Shown here: positions 1 to 7,964 of the stretch, one piece after another | How the letters are laid out: each line of letters begins with the position of its first letter | How positions within the stretch are numbered: position 1 is the stretch's first letter | Notes under the pieces: generated by a model | Database searches by the model: none | What the model saw: the letters and a program-made list of their open reading frames with translations, nothing else | What the model was told of the DNA's origin: nothing | Translations under genes and position numbers: made by a program | Assembly: GCA_964393895.1 (NCBI GenBank) | Contig: CAYMWP010000004.1 | Coordinates: 1 to 64,000 of the forward strand | Length of the DNA: 64,000 bases | Direction of reading: 5' to 3' | DNA from: B4-G1 sp964393895 | GTDB taxonomy: Bacteria; Chloroflexota; Anaerolineae; B4-G1

Positions 1-108
1 ATTTTATCCCCACCGACGAACAAACCAACACCTTTTTTCAGGAAAGTCATCCCAATTTTTCCCTATATGTGGGGGTGTGGTACTGAGCCGACTTATTGCG
101 GTATCCCA

Positions 109-141
109 AGACCCTAAAAGTTTTTCGAACCTTGAGGGTCT
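109..141 (-). terminator. Imperfect palindrome after acpS
   Basis: Arms AGACCCT (109-115) and AGGGTCT (135-141) enclose an AT-rich loop just beyond the stop codon of acpS, which is read from the other strand. It belongs to the AGACCCTAA palindrome family also found at 13685-13706 and 62706-62739. It probably ends the minus-strand transcript, but the stem is only 7 bp. Positions 1-108 hold no gene I can support. Confidence 0.45.
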
Positions 142-148
142 GGTAGAG

Positions 149-523
149 CTATCGCGCCACCACGAAGGCGACGGCGTGCTCGTGGGTGTGGGAGAGGCTG
201 ACCGCCCATTCGGTGAGGCCGAGCTCCTCGGCTCGCTGGGCGGCGCGGCCGTGAAGGCGAACGAGCGGCTTGCCCCGCACGTCGCCGACGATCTCTGCCT
301 CTTGCCAGTTGATGCCGTCGCGGGACATCATCCTCACGCCCACGCCCAGCGCTTTGGAGACCGCTTCCTTGGCGGCGAAGCGGGCTGCCAGTTCTGCCGG
401 ACGGGCGCGGCAGTAGAGAATCTCGGCCGAGGTAAAGACGCGTTCCAGGAAACGATCGCCGTGGCGCGTGAGGATGCGTTCGACGCGGGCTATTTCGATC
501 AGGTCAACGCCGGTGGTGAGCAT
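149..523 (-). CDS. acpS: Holo-[acyl-carrier-protein] synthase
   Basis: This enzyme transfers 4'-phosphopantetheine from CoA to the serine of acyl carrier protein, activating it for fatty-acid synthesis. The protein of about 124 residues has the family length. It opens with GVDLIEIARVER, where the Asp binds metal, and carries FAAKEAVSKALG, with the Glu and Lys of the active site. It ends with the usual SLSHTHEHAVA strand region. A longer reading from 583 would overlap the preceding peptidase gene by 31 nt, and its extra N-terminus is not family-like, so I chose the ATG at 523. It is the last gene of a minus-strand run with the two M16 peptidases and the UDP-glucose dehydrogenase. Confidence 0.93.
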   Translation of the reverse strand: MLTTGVDLIEIARVERILTRHGDRFLERVFTSAEILYCRARPAELAARFAAKEAVSKALGVGVRMMSRDGINWQEAEIVGDVRGKPLVRLHGRAAQRAEELGLTEWAVSLSHTHEHAVAFVVAR

Positions 524-551
524 GAGAACACGTATGAACAGGATCAACGGA

Positions 552-1811
552 TCAGACAGGCGGGCCGGCGACGGCGAGGGCATAGGCGTCGGGGTCGAGC
601 CAGCGCCGGGCGACGGCCTGCACCCGCTCAGCCGTGATCTCGCCGATCAGTCTCGCGTACCACTGCAAATAATCCAACCCCAGGTTGTAGCGTTCCATAT
701 TGAGGATGGCGCCTGCTACGCCCTCGTTGGTCTCCAATCGCAGGGGCAGGCTGCCGGTGATGAAAGCCTTGTTGTCGGCCAGTTCATCCTCGCCGACCGG
801 TTCCTCGCACATACGGCGAATCTCGGCGCGGATGCTGGCGGCGGCCCGCTCGACGTTGGCCGGGTTGACTCCGGCGATGACGCGCCAGGGGCCAGGGCCG
901 AGGCCGCCATCCACGCGGCTGAAGGAGTAGTATGCCAATCCCTGTTCTTCGCGCACGTTCTCTCCCAGGCGGCCCATCAACCCAAAGACGCCCAGGATAG
1001 TGTTACACACGGCGGCGTCCAGGAAATCCGGCTCGACGCGGGCGGGGCCAGGATAGCCCAGGACGATGTCTGATTGGGTCTTGCCGGGGATAGAGACGGT
1101 GCGCTCGCGGGTATTTGTTATTCTGAGAACCTCGGGCAACGGCGCGCGTTCGTAAGTGGGGCCTGCCCAATCGCCAAAGGCGTCCTCGACTTGGGCCAGC
1201 GCGTCGGCGGTTTTCACCGCGCCCACCACTACTATGACCATCCCTTGCGGGCCGTATCCTCCGGCGTGAAACTCAGCCAGGTCGTCGCGCGTTAGCCGGC
1301 CGATCGTCTCGGGGTAGCCGGATAGACTGCGGGCGTAAGGGTGTTCGGGCGGATAGGCCAGCTCGTAAAAGGTCAGACTGGCCATGCGGCGGGTATCGTG
1401 GGCGCGCTCTTCCAGATCGGTGAGAATTTCGCCGCGCAGTTTTTCAACCTCGTCGGGAGGGAACTTGGGGTGGCATAGTACGTCGGTGAGCACGTCGAGC
1501 GTCAGCGGCAAGTCTTCGGCCAGGCTCTTGGCGCCGAATCTGGTGGTATGCGTCCCCCCACTGACGCTCGCGCTGGCGCTGACCGATTCCAGTTCTTCGT
1601 ATATTTGCTCAAAGGTGCGCTTGGCGCCGCGCATCAGAGCGGCGGCGGTAAAGACGGCCAACCCAGCTTGCTCCGGTCGTTCGTCGTAGGCGCCTGCCTG
1701 GAGATAACCGCTGGTGACTACGGAGGGGCTGTTGTGGTTCTCGCGCACTAGTACGATGATGCCATTGGGCAGTTCGCGCCGTGTGATGTCGTTGGGTCCG
1801 GGGATTGACAT
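552..1811 (-). CDS. M16 family peptidase, non-catalytic subunit type
   Basis: This is an insulinase/mitochondrial-processing-peptidase family protein of 419 residues, the typical single-unit length. The zinc motif HxxEH is absent: the equivalent helix near residues 48-62 reads AGLAVFTAAALMRG. The C-terminal half keeps the substrate-binding signature around LGENVREEQGLAYY. Bacterial M16B peptidases often work as a heterodimer of one zinc subunit and one zinc-free subunit, and the zinc-bearing partner is the next gene upstream (1877-3181), so a two-chain protease is likely. A ribosome site AGGAG precedes the ATG. The natural substrate cannot be told from sequence. Confidence 0.9.
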   Translation of the reverse strand: MSIPGPNDITRRELPNGIIVLVRENHNSPSVVTSGYLQAGAYDERPEQAGLAVFTAAALMRGAKRTFEQIYEELESVSASASVSGGTHTTRFGAKSLAEDLPLTLDVLTDVLCHPKFPPDEVEKLRGEILTDLEERAHDTRRMASLTFYELAYPPEHPYARSLSGYPETIGRLTRDDLAEFHAGGYGPQGMVIVVVGAVKTADALAQVEDAFGDWAGPTYERAPLPEVLRITNTRERTVSIPGKTQSDIVLGYPGPARVEPDFLDAAVCNTILGVFGLMGRLGENVREEQGLAYYSFSRVDGGLGPGPWRVIAGVNPANVERAAASIRAEIRRMCEEPVGEDELADNKAFITGSLPLRLETNEGVAGAILNMERYNLGLDYLQWYARLIGEITAERVQAVARRWLDPDAYALAVAGPPV

Positions 1812-1823
1812 AGAACTCCTTGT

Positions 1824-1875
1824 GTGAAACGTGAAACGTCAAACGTCAAACGTGAAACGTGAAACGTCAAACGTG
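1824..1875. repeat. Seven tandem 7-bp repeats between M16 genes
   Basis: Seven consecutive heptamers of the form GTGAAAC or GTCAAAC fill the 65-bp gap between the two peptidase genes. The order of variants is G,G,C,C,G,G,C at the third base. The array starts about 13 nt upstream of the start codon of the downstream gene on the minus strand, so it lies in the intercistronic region of the transcript. Confidence 0.9.
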
Positions 1876-1876
1876 T

Positions 1877-3181
1877 TTATGCGTTGCTCTCGGGTACGTA
1901 CCATCCGACGGTGCGATTTGATCGTTTGAGGTACTGCTGCGCCACGCGCTGCACGTCCTCGACGGTGACGGCGCTGAGGTTGGCGATATAGTCCTCGAAC
2001 CAGGTGTAATCGGCAAAGATCTCGCTAAAGCCCATCCACAAAGCCTGTCCGGTGACCGACTCGCTGGAATAAGCGAATTGTGCTTTGGCCTGCTTGATCG
2101 CTTTGTCCAGTTCTTCCTGGGTGATTGGCTCGGCGATCAGGCGCGCCAGTTCCGTCTCCAGCGCCTCCTCCACCTCGGACAGGGTGTGACCGGCGCGCAC
2201 TACAGCCGAGAGGTCGTAGACGAAGGGGGCAACGGTCGGGACCAGGGAGCCAGAGATGGAGGTCGCTAACTCTTTCGCCACCAGAGCTTTGTAGAGGCGG
2301 CTACTCTTGTTGGTCAGCCCGCCGCCAAAGAACGTCATCCCGCTGGCGCCGGTCAGCGCGGCGTCGAGTGCAGTCAGGGCGAAAAAGTCAGGCTCGTGGA
2401 TGGCAGGTCCCCGCAAAACTGGGGGGGCATGGAAGGCCATTTCCAAATAGGCGACGTTGCCATTTCCCTCGACGACCACCCTCCGCTCCCCTTTTTGTGG
2501 AGGCTCGACCGCGTTAACCGGTGGGACGTCTGGGCCGCTGGGGATTGGGCCAAAATGCTGCTCGATCAGGCGCAGCATAGCGGCAGCGTCGAAATCGCCC
2601 GCCGCGACCGCCAGCCCGTTGCGGGGGGTGTAGTAGGTGCGGTAGTGGGTGTGGAGCTGGTCGCGCGTCATCGTTTCCAGGTCGCACATGTGGCCGATGG
2701 TCGTAACGCCGTAGGGGTGCACGCGAAAGGCGGCGCCCATCAGCTCTTCGTTGAGCAGAAATTCGGGGTTGTTCTCGTTCCCCTGGCGCTCACTGATGAT
2801 GACACTGCGCTCGGAGGCGACCTCGGCGGGGTCGAAGAGCGAGTTGACCGTCCGGTCGGCCTCGATGCGCAACGCCAATTCGATACGGTCGGCGGGCAGT
2901 GTGGCAAAGTAGGTGGTAAAGTCGTACCAGGTCATGCCGTTGAACACCCCTCCCTCGCGCGAGATAGCCTTATCTGCCGCGCCTTTGGGGAACTGTTCTG
3001 TTCCCTTGAAGAGCATGTGTTCGACCCAGTGGGAGATGCCCGTGATGCCCAAATGTTCGTTGTGGCTACCCACGCGGTACCAGACCCAGAAGCTGGCGAC
3101 CGGGGCGGCGTGCGCCTCTTTGAGCAGGACGGTCAAGCCGTTGGATAGTTTTGTCTTGATGAAGCCATCCGTTTCAGTCAT
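1877..3181 (-). CDS. M16 family zinc peptidase, catalytic subunit
   Basis: This 434-residue insulinase-family metallopeptidase has the inverted zinc motif HxxEH as HWVEHMLFKGT near residues 47-57. The third zinc ligand Glu is expected about 76 residues later, in the region RTVNSLFDPAEVASERSVI. The C-terminal half carries the inactive-domain features of the family. It is probably the catalytic partner of the zinc-free paralogue immediately downstream (65-bp gap). A clear ribosome site, AGGAGACACG, precedes the ATG, only 8 nt after the stop of the UDP-glucose dehydrogenase gene, so the genes are likely cotranscribed. No signal peptide is visible, suggesting a cytoplasmic enzyme. Confidence 0.93.
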   Translation of the reverse strand: MTETDGFIKTKLSNGLTVLLKEAHAAPVASFWVWYRVGSHNEHLGITGISHWVEHMLFKGTEQFPKGAADKAISREGGVFNGMTWYDFTTYFATLPADRIELALRIEADRTVNSLFDPAEVASERSVIISERQGNENNPEFLLNEELMGAAFRVHPYGVTTIGHMCDLETMTRDQLHTHYRTYYTPRNGLAVAAGDFDAAAMLRLIEQHFGPIPSGPDVPPVNAVEPPQKGERRVVVEGNGNVAYLEMAFHAPPVLRGPAIHEPDFFALTALDAALTGASGMTFFGGGLTNKSSRLYKALVAKELATSISGSLVPTVAPFVYDLSAVVRAGHTLSEVEEALETELARLIAEPITQEELDKAIKQAKAQFAYSSESVTGQALWMGFSEIFADYTWFEDYIANLSAVTVEDVQRVAQQYLKRSNRTVGWYVPESNA

Positions 3182-3189
3182 CGTGTCTC

Positions 3190-4497
3190 CTAATCCTCGT
3201 AGCCCCGGCCCACGCCCCGGTAGTGGAAGCCGAGTTTGTTCATCGTCTCAGGCTCGTAGATGTTGCGGCCATCCACGAGCACCGGATGGGTCATCAAATC
3301 CCGGATGCGGGCCAGGTCCAGGTTTTTGAATTCGTTCCACTCGGTGACGACGACGAGGGCGTCGCAACCCTCCGCCAACTCGTAGGGGTCTTGGGCCAGT
3401 TCCAAGTCGGGCGCCGTCCGCGCGGCCACTTCCGTCGCCACCGGGTCGTAGGCCCGCACGTGGGCGCCAGCGCTTTGCAGCATACGGGCGATGTGTATGG
3501 AAGGTGCCTCGCGCATGTCGTCGGTGTTGGGCTTGAACGCCAGCCCCAGCAATCCTATAGTCTTACCTCTCAGGTTGCCCAACCCATCCTCAAGTTTGCG
3601 CACTACCGCTCTCCGCTGGTAGTGATTGATCTCCATCACCGCACGCAAGAGCTGCGGGTGCCGCCCCTTGATCTCGGCCATGTATGCCAGCGCTTTGACG
3701 TCCTTGGGAAAGCAGGAACCGCCGTACCCCACGCCGGCGTCGAGGAAGGAGTGGCCGATGCGCTTGTCGTACCCCATTCCAGTGGCGACCTCCTTGACGT
3801 CGGCCCCCAGCGCCTCGCAGATGTTCGAGATCTCGTTGATGAAAGAGATGCGGGTGGCCAGGAATGCGTTGGAGGCGTACTTGATCATCTCGGCCGTGCG
3901 CAGGTCGGTGATCATGATCGTCGCCCGTAGCGGGAGATATAGCTGGGCTACCTTTTCCGCAGCATCCAAGTCCAGCGAGCCCAGCACGACCCGGTCTGGG
4001 GACATAAAGTCGCTGATGGCAGCGCCCTCTCGCAGGAACTCGGGATTGGAGACGACGGCAAAGTCTACGCCGTCGTCGGTGTGGTGCTCGCTGATGATGT
4101 CGGCCACCCAGTCGCCGGTGCCCACGGGGACGGTGGATTTGTTGACGATGATTAGGGGATGGTCCATCAGCTCGGCGATGGAGCGAGCCGCCATACGCAC
4201 GTACTGCAGATCGGCCTCCCCGTCCACTCCCTCTGGGGTGCCCACGGCGATGAACACGAACTCGGCGTCATTCAGCCCTTCGGCATAGGAGGTGGTAAAG
4301 CTGAGCCGGCCAGCGCGCACGTTGCGGGCCACCAATTCCTCCAGGCCCGGCTCGTAGATGGGCATTACGCCTCGCTTTAGATTCTCGATCCTCTTTTCGT
4401 TGATGTCCACGCAGACGACCCGGTTGCCCAGATCAGCGAAGCAGACGCCTGTAACCAACCCCACGTATCCGACGCCGATGACGGTGATATTCTTCAT
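3190..4497 (-). CDS. UDP-glucose 6-dehydrogenase
   Basis: The enzyme oxidises UDP-glucose to UDP-glucuronate with two NAD+, supplying uronic acid for surface polysaccharide. The N-terminus [17 protein letters not shown] is the Rossmann dinucleotide-binding loop. The catalytic cysteine lies in [12 protein letters not shown] near residue 260, and the C-terminal UDP-binding domain carries [16 protein letters not shown]. The 435-residue length is normal. An upstream in-frame extension to 4641 runs through the promoter, so I chose the ATG at 4497, which has an AGAGGAG ribosome site. A second nucleotide-sugar dehydrogenase lies at 35173-36489 inside the exopolysaccharide locus. Confidence 0.94.
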   Translation of the reverse strand: MKNITVIGVGYVGLVTGVCFADLGNRVVCVDINEKRIENLKRGVMPIYEPGLEELVARNVRAGRLSFTTSYAEGLNDAEFVFIAVGTPEGVDGEADLQYVRMAARSIAELMDHPLIIVNKSTVPVGTGDWVADIISEHHTDDGVDFAVVSNPEFLREGAAISDFMSPDRVVLGSLDLDAAEKVAQLYLPLRATIMITDLRTAEMIKYASNAFLATRISFINEISNICEALGADVKEVATGMGYDKRIGHSFLDAGVGYGGSCFPKDVKALAYMAEIKGRHPQLLRAVMEINHYQRRAVVRKLEDGLGNLRGKTIGLLGLAFKPNTDDMREAPSIHIARMLQSAGAHVRAYDPVATEVAARTAPDLELAQDPYELAEGCDALVVVTEWNEFKNLDLARIRDLMTHPVLVDGRNIYEPETMNKLGFHYRGVGRGYED

Positions 4498-4531
4498 GTT
4501 CCTGTATACTCCTCTTATTGATTTGTACCTA

Positions 4532-4560
4532 ATGATACCACAAGCTCCGGTTTGTACCAA
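4532..4560 (-). promoter_or_regulatory. Promoter of UDP-glucose dehydrogenase operon
   Basis: Read on the minus strand, TTGGTA (4560-4555) is followed after 17 nt by TATCAT (4537-4532), with TG one base before the -10 (TGTGGTATCAT). The -35 box overlaps that of the divergent plus-strand promoter. This is inferred from sequence only. Confidence 0.6.
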
Positions 4561-4580
4561 GTCGCAGAGACGTGTATAAT
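4552..4580 (+). promoter_or_regulatory. Promoter of the KAP NTPase gene
   Basis: TTGTAC (4552-4557), a 17-nt spacer and a perfect TATAAT (4575-4580) point toward the KAP gene. Its -35 shares bases 4555-4557 with the opposing promoter. The predicted leader is about 170 nt and includes CA/AG-rich inverted copies at 4614-4634 and 4687-4711. Confidence 0.6.
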
Positions 4581-4760
4581 GAACGTAAGGGTTCAGGTCA
4601 TTCGTGTTGTCAAACACAAAGAGCACGAAGGACAGCAGCACAGCTATGACGTTTTTACCAGGTTCTGTGGCTATTTGTGGCTTTACCTTTGTGTTCTTGG
4701 TGTCCTTTGTGGTAAATAAACATCTCCCGATTCGTTATCGTGTTTATTAGAGGAGGATGC

Positions 4761-7046
4761 ATGAACGAGATGTGGACCGACCAACCGATCTTGGATGCAC
4801 AGAGCGACCGGCTCAGTTTCTCTCACTACGCCGATGTTCTGACCCAAGTGGTGCGCACAGCGGATACACCTATCACGGTCGGGGTTTTTGGGCCGTGGGG
4901 CAGCGGCAAGACCAGCCTGATGCGGCTGATCGCCGAGCAGTTGATCAGCCGGCGCACGGTGGGCCACCGCTGGGCGAAGGTCGTCTGGTTCAACGCCTGG
5001 CAATACGCTCAGGACCAGGGCGCGCTGTGGCGGGCGTTGTTGCTGCGTGTGCTGGAGGGACTCGAAAGTGATCAGATCGGCGAAAATGACGCTCAGCAGA
5101 TCGCCGACTGGCGCATGCGGCTCTACACCGACGTAGAGCGCACAGAGATGGGGTCAATCAACATTGACTGGCCCAAACTGGGGAAAGGGGCGCTAAATCT
5201 GGGCCTTTCTCTAATTCCCACCCCGGCCACGTTCCTCCAAATGGCGCAACTGTTACAGGGCGAGGTGGGGACGTTTGAGGAAATCGCCTCGGCGTTCCAG
5301 CGCGAGCGCACCGAGATCTGTCGCCGGCGGCTGACGTTGCTGGAAGAGTTCCAGGGCGGTTTTGCCCACCTGGTGCGCGAGTACGTGTGGAGCCGCAATG
5401 GCCTGCTGGTGATCTTTATTGACGATCTCGATCGCTGCCTGCCGGGGCGGGCGGTGGAGGTGTTGGAAGCGATCAAGTTGTTCCTGGACGTGCCGGGTTG
5501 CGTCTTTTTCGTCGCTGTGGACCGGGACATCATTGAGCGGGTGGTGCGGGTGCAGTACTCTGGCTACCTGGTGGGTGAGGGCGAGGAGGCGGAGAGCGTC
5601 CCCATCGCCGGTCAGAGTTACCTGGAAAAGATCGTACAACTGCCCTTCCACCTGCCGCCGCTGGAAGATGACAAGATCGCCACTTTTATTGAGCAGCACG
5701 ATCCCCACCTGCCACCGGACTGCCGGGACGTTCTGGCGCTGGGGCTGGAGCCTAACCCGCGCGTGGTGAAACGGGCGCTCAACATTCTGCGCTTGCTGCT
5801 CAAACTGGCCGAGCGAAGGGAGGCGGAGGATACGATAGGCCCTATCTTGCCGGGACTCTTGGCCAAGATGGTGGTCATCCAGGCGCGCTACCGCGATCTC
5901 TACCGCGATTTGCTAGAGTATCCCAATCTCGTCCAGGACTTGGAGTGGGCCGCGCGAGAGGGAATGGAGGTGAAGCGCGCGGTGTCGCCACTGGTGGATA
6001 CGGGGACCGCCCCTGCGGAAGCGCCCGAGGCCACGACCCTTCTGGAGCGATACTTGCGCTACAAGCCGCTGCTGCGGATGCTGCGGACGGGGCCGGCCTT
6101 TGCCGACCTGACCCGAGATCAGATCAATGCCTACATCTATCTGACCAGCACGACCAGCGAGGACGCGGGGAGAGCGCCGGACTTGGAGGCTGCCCGGAGG
6201 TGGCAGGACATGTTGAGCAACGATCTCACCCGGCTGCGGGCCGGCGTGGACACGGTGCGCGCGGAGGGGTTGGCGGACGAATATGGCGCCGCCCTGACGC
6301 GGTTGCTCGAGCCGGGGTCTGAGGCCAAACTCGGCGAGCGCATCTCGGCCGGCACGGCCCTGGCCTACCTGGGTGACCCGCGCGACCTGGACGAGATGGT
6401 GGACGTGCCCGGTGGCGAGTTCAAGCAGGGCGAGCGGGGGGAATCAACCTACGTAATGGCTTATCGCATCGGTCGCTATCCTGTGACGAACGAACAGTAC
6501 GCCCGCTTCCTGACCCAAAATTCCGACTATCCCGTGCCTTATCTCGACGAAGCGTGGGCCGAACCGTACAACTGGGATCCGCGGCAGCGCACCTATCCCG
6601 AAGGCCGGGCCAACCACCCGCTGGTGTTGGTGAGTTGGGAGGATGCGCTCGCTTATTGCAGGTGGGCCGGAGTGCGCTTGCCCACCGAGGAGGAGTGGGA
6701 AAAGGCGGCTCGGGGGGAGGATGGGCGGGTTTATCCCTGGGGAAACGACTTTGATTCCCAACGGGCCAACGTGCGCGAAAGCGGGATCGGCAGCACGACG
6801 CCGGTGGGAGTTTACCCGGGCGGAGCCAGTCCCTATGGCTTGCTCGATTGCGCGGGGAACGTATGGGAATGGACGACCTCGCAAGAGGGGGAAAACCAAT
6901 TCGTCGTCCGTGGGGGCTCGTGGAATTTTTACGCCGTGGATGCGCGCTGCTTTGCCCGCGAGATCAGCCACCCGGGCAACCGCTCCAATCGCATCGGTTT
7001 CCGCGTGGTCACCGGCCCGCAGCCGCAGGAGGAAGCAGGGAGTTAG
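4761..7046 (+). CDS. KAP-family P-loop NTPase fused to FGE-sulfatase-like domain
   Basis: The 761-residue protein joins two modules. The N-terminal part is a KAP NTPase: Walker A GPWGSGKTS is at about residues 44-52, the family motif VVWFNAWQYA follows near 74-83, and Walker B VIFIDDLDRC lies at about 218-227. No clear membrane segments interrupt it, unlike many KAP proteins. From about residue 545 there is a formylglycine-generating-enzyme/EgtB-type C-lectin fold: VPGGEF, PVTNEQYARFL, RLPTEEEWEKAARG, NVWEWT and GGSWNF. The two copper-binding cysteines of true FGE are not present in the GGSWNFYAVDARCFARE segment, so a binding or sensing role is more likely than sulfatase activation. The start was set by GAGGAGG at 4750-4756. 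KAP NTPases occur in phage-defence and signalling contexts; a defence role here is only inference. Confidence 0.88.
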   Translation: MNEMWTDQPILDAQSDRLSFSHYADVLTQVVRTADTPITVGVFGPWGSGKTSLMRLIAEQLISRRTVGHRWAKVVWFNAWQYAQDQGALWRALLLRVLEGLESDQIGENDAQQIADWRMRLYTDVERTEMGSINIDWPKLGKGALNLGLSLIPTPATFLQMAQLLQGEVGTFEEIASAFQRERTEICRRRLTLLEEFQGGFAHLVREYVWSRNGLLVIFIDDLDRCLPGRAVEVLEAIKLFLDVPGCVFFVAVDRDIIERVVRVQYSGYLVGEGEEAESVPIAGQSYLEKIVQLPFHLPPLEDDKIATFIEQHDPHLPPDCRDVLALGLEPNPRVVKRALNILRLLLKLAERREAEDTIGPILPGLLAKMVVIQARYRDLYRDLLEYPNLVQDLEWAAREGMEVKRAVSPLVDTGTAPAEAPEATTLLERYLRYKPLLRMLRTGPAFADLTRDQINAYIYLTSTTSEDAGRAPDLEAARRWQDMLSNDLTRLRAGVDTVRAEGLADEYGAALTRLLEPGSEAKLGERISAGTALAYLGDPRDLDEMVDVPGGEFKQGERGESTYVMAYRIGRYPVTNEQYARFLTQNSDYPVPYLDEAWAEPYNWDPRQRTYPEGRANHPLVLVSWEDALAYCRWAGVRLPTEEEWEKAARGEDGRVYPWGNDFDSQRANVRESGIGSTTPVGVYPGGASPYGLLDCAGNVWEWTTSQEGENQFVVRGGSWNFYAVDARCFAREISHPGNRSNRIGFRVVTGPQPQEEAGS

Positions 7047-7059
7047 TGAGGAGAGAGAG

Positions 7060-7239
7060 GGCGCTCTCGACATTGAGCATGCAGGTTCTCTTCTGCTATC
7101 TCGTCAACCGCCGTAGATGAGTGATGGGCTGGCTATACGCTCCACCCAGGGCGGGTCAAAGCCTGACGTTTTCGAACTTTTTTCTTCCTGCCTGCGTGTA
7201 ATCTAGTAGAAGCGACCGCTTGAGCGTCGCTCATTAATC
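7060..7239. repeat. Duplicated leader block, copy A
   Basis: This block matches 9182-9457 in order. Positions 7060-7111 resemble 9182-9233, and 7112-7239 resemble 9321-9457, so copy A lacks about 87 bp of copy B. The first part is a remnant of the antisense DUF4258 gene seen intact-ish in copy B. The second part holds the promoter and a short hairpin AGCGAC/GTCGCT with a 9-nt loop. Confidence 0.85.
7174..7200 (+). promoter_or_regulatory. ECF-sigma-like promoter of the CY-peptide operon
   Basis: GAAC (7174-7177), a T-rich 17-nt spacer and CGTGTA (7195-7200) resemble extracytoplasmic-function sigma promoters (GAAC-N16/17-CGTCTA type). Exactly the same elements and spacing recur at 9393-9419. 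The sigma factor itself is not in this window. Confidence 0.5.
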
Positions 7240-7256
7240 TCCCGATGGAGGATGAT

Positions 7257-7625
7257 ATGTCAAACCCGGCCAGACAAAAACGGTCACTCACACTACGAGC
7301 CAAGATCGCTGTGATTTCGCTTCTCTCTTTCTTTGTGACCACCGCCTGCTCGTGGCTGCGCTTGCGCGCCACACCCACGCCCCAAGTCACGTGCTACATA
7401 GTCGAATCCACCGAAACCCCCACGCCCGTCGTCATGTGCTACGAAGTGGTGGCAGAGACCGCGACACCGACACCGATGTGCTACACTCCGCTTCCATCTC
7501 CCACCGCTTTTACCTCTCCCTTGCCCACGCCGACCCCCTCGCCGGAGGCCCGCCATTTGCTGCGGGAAAAGCTGCTGACCGAAAACCGTTTCCCCCAGAA
7601 GGTCGCCCAGCAATTGAAAAGTTGA
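7257..7625 (+). CDS. Small lipoprotein-like peptide with three Cys-Tyr motifs
   Basis: This predicted 122-residue protein has a basic N-terminus, a hydrophobic stretch at about 17-30 ending in TTAC (Cys31, lipobox-like), and a Thr-Pro-rich body. Cys-Tyr pairs stand at 46-47, 61-62 and 75-76, in contexts VTCY, VMCY and PMCY. A charged C-terminal block (SPEAR, LLREKLLTE, RFP, KVA) is shared with the next gene. The start was set at 7257 because GGAGG at 7247-7251 lies inside the longer reading. I do not recognise a family. The adjoining radical SAM/SPASM gene suggests it may be a modification substrate, which is inference. Confidence 0.75.
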   Translation: MSNPARQKRSLTLRAKIAVISLLSFFVTTACSWLRLRATPTPQVTCYIVESTETPTPVVMCYEVVAETATPTPMCYTPLPSPTAFTSPLPTPTPSPEARHLLREKLLTENRFPQKVAQQLKS

Positions 7626-7637
7626 ATGGAGGTCAAC

Positions 7638-7961
7638 GTGCTGACTCAAGATCAAGTAAAACGTTTGTTAAAGCTGCGACTAAAAGTCGTGGTGGTTTCC
7701 CTGTTAGGATTTCTCGTCCCCTCGGCCTGTGCGCCCCCGCCGCCGACGTGCTACGTGCCCCCGGCCCCCACCGATACTCCCGCACCCCTCGTCACGTGTT
7801 ACACAGCACCAGCACCCACCTCGACGCCAGATACGTTCACCTCTCCCATCTCGCCGCTGCCCACGCCGACCCCCTCGCCGGAGGCCCGTCGCCTGCTGCG
7901 GGAAAAGCTGCTGACTGAGGGCCGCTTCCCGGGCAAAGTCGCCCGCGAGCTGGAGTCATAG
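7638..7961 (+). CDS. Small lipoprotein-like peptide with two Cys-Tyr motifs
   Basis: This 107-residue paralogue of the preceding gene has Cys31 at the end of its hydrophobic segment (LVPSAC), Cys-Tyr pairs at 38-39 and 54-55 (PTCY, VTCY), a Pro-Thr-rich body, and nearly the same charged C-terminal block. I prefer the GTG at 7638, because GGAGG at 7628-7632 sits five bases before it. An ATG at 7626, directly after the previous stop, would bury that site. The gene is followed after 3 nt by the radical SAM gene. Function unknown; it is a likely partner or substrate of that enzyme. Confidence 0.72.
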   Translation: MLTQDQVKRLLKLRLKVVVVSLLGFLVPSACAPPPPTCYVPPAPTDTPAPLVTCYTAPAPTSTPDTFTSPISPLPTPTPSPEARRLLREKLLTEGRFPGKVARELES

Positions 7962-7964
7962 ATC

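Noticed and set aside
4614..4711. Large leader hairpin before the KAP gene
   Set aside because: Inverted CA/AG-rich copies exist, but the matching arms cross instead of nesting, so no simple stem forms.
4761..7046. Diversity-generating retroelement target in the FGE-like domain
   Set aside because: The C-lectin fold invites the idea, but no reverse transcriptase or template repeat is seen in the window.
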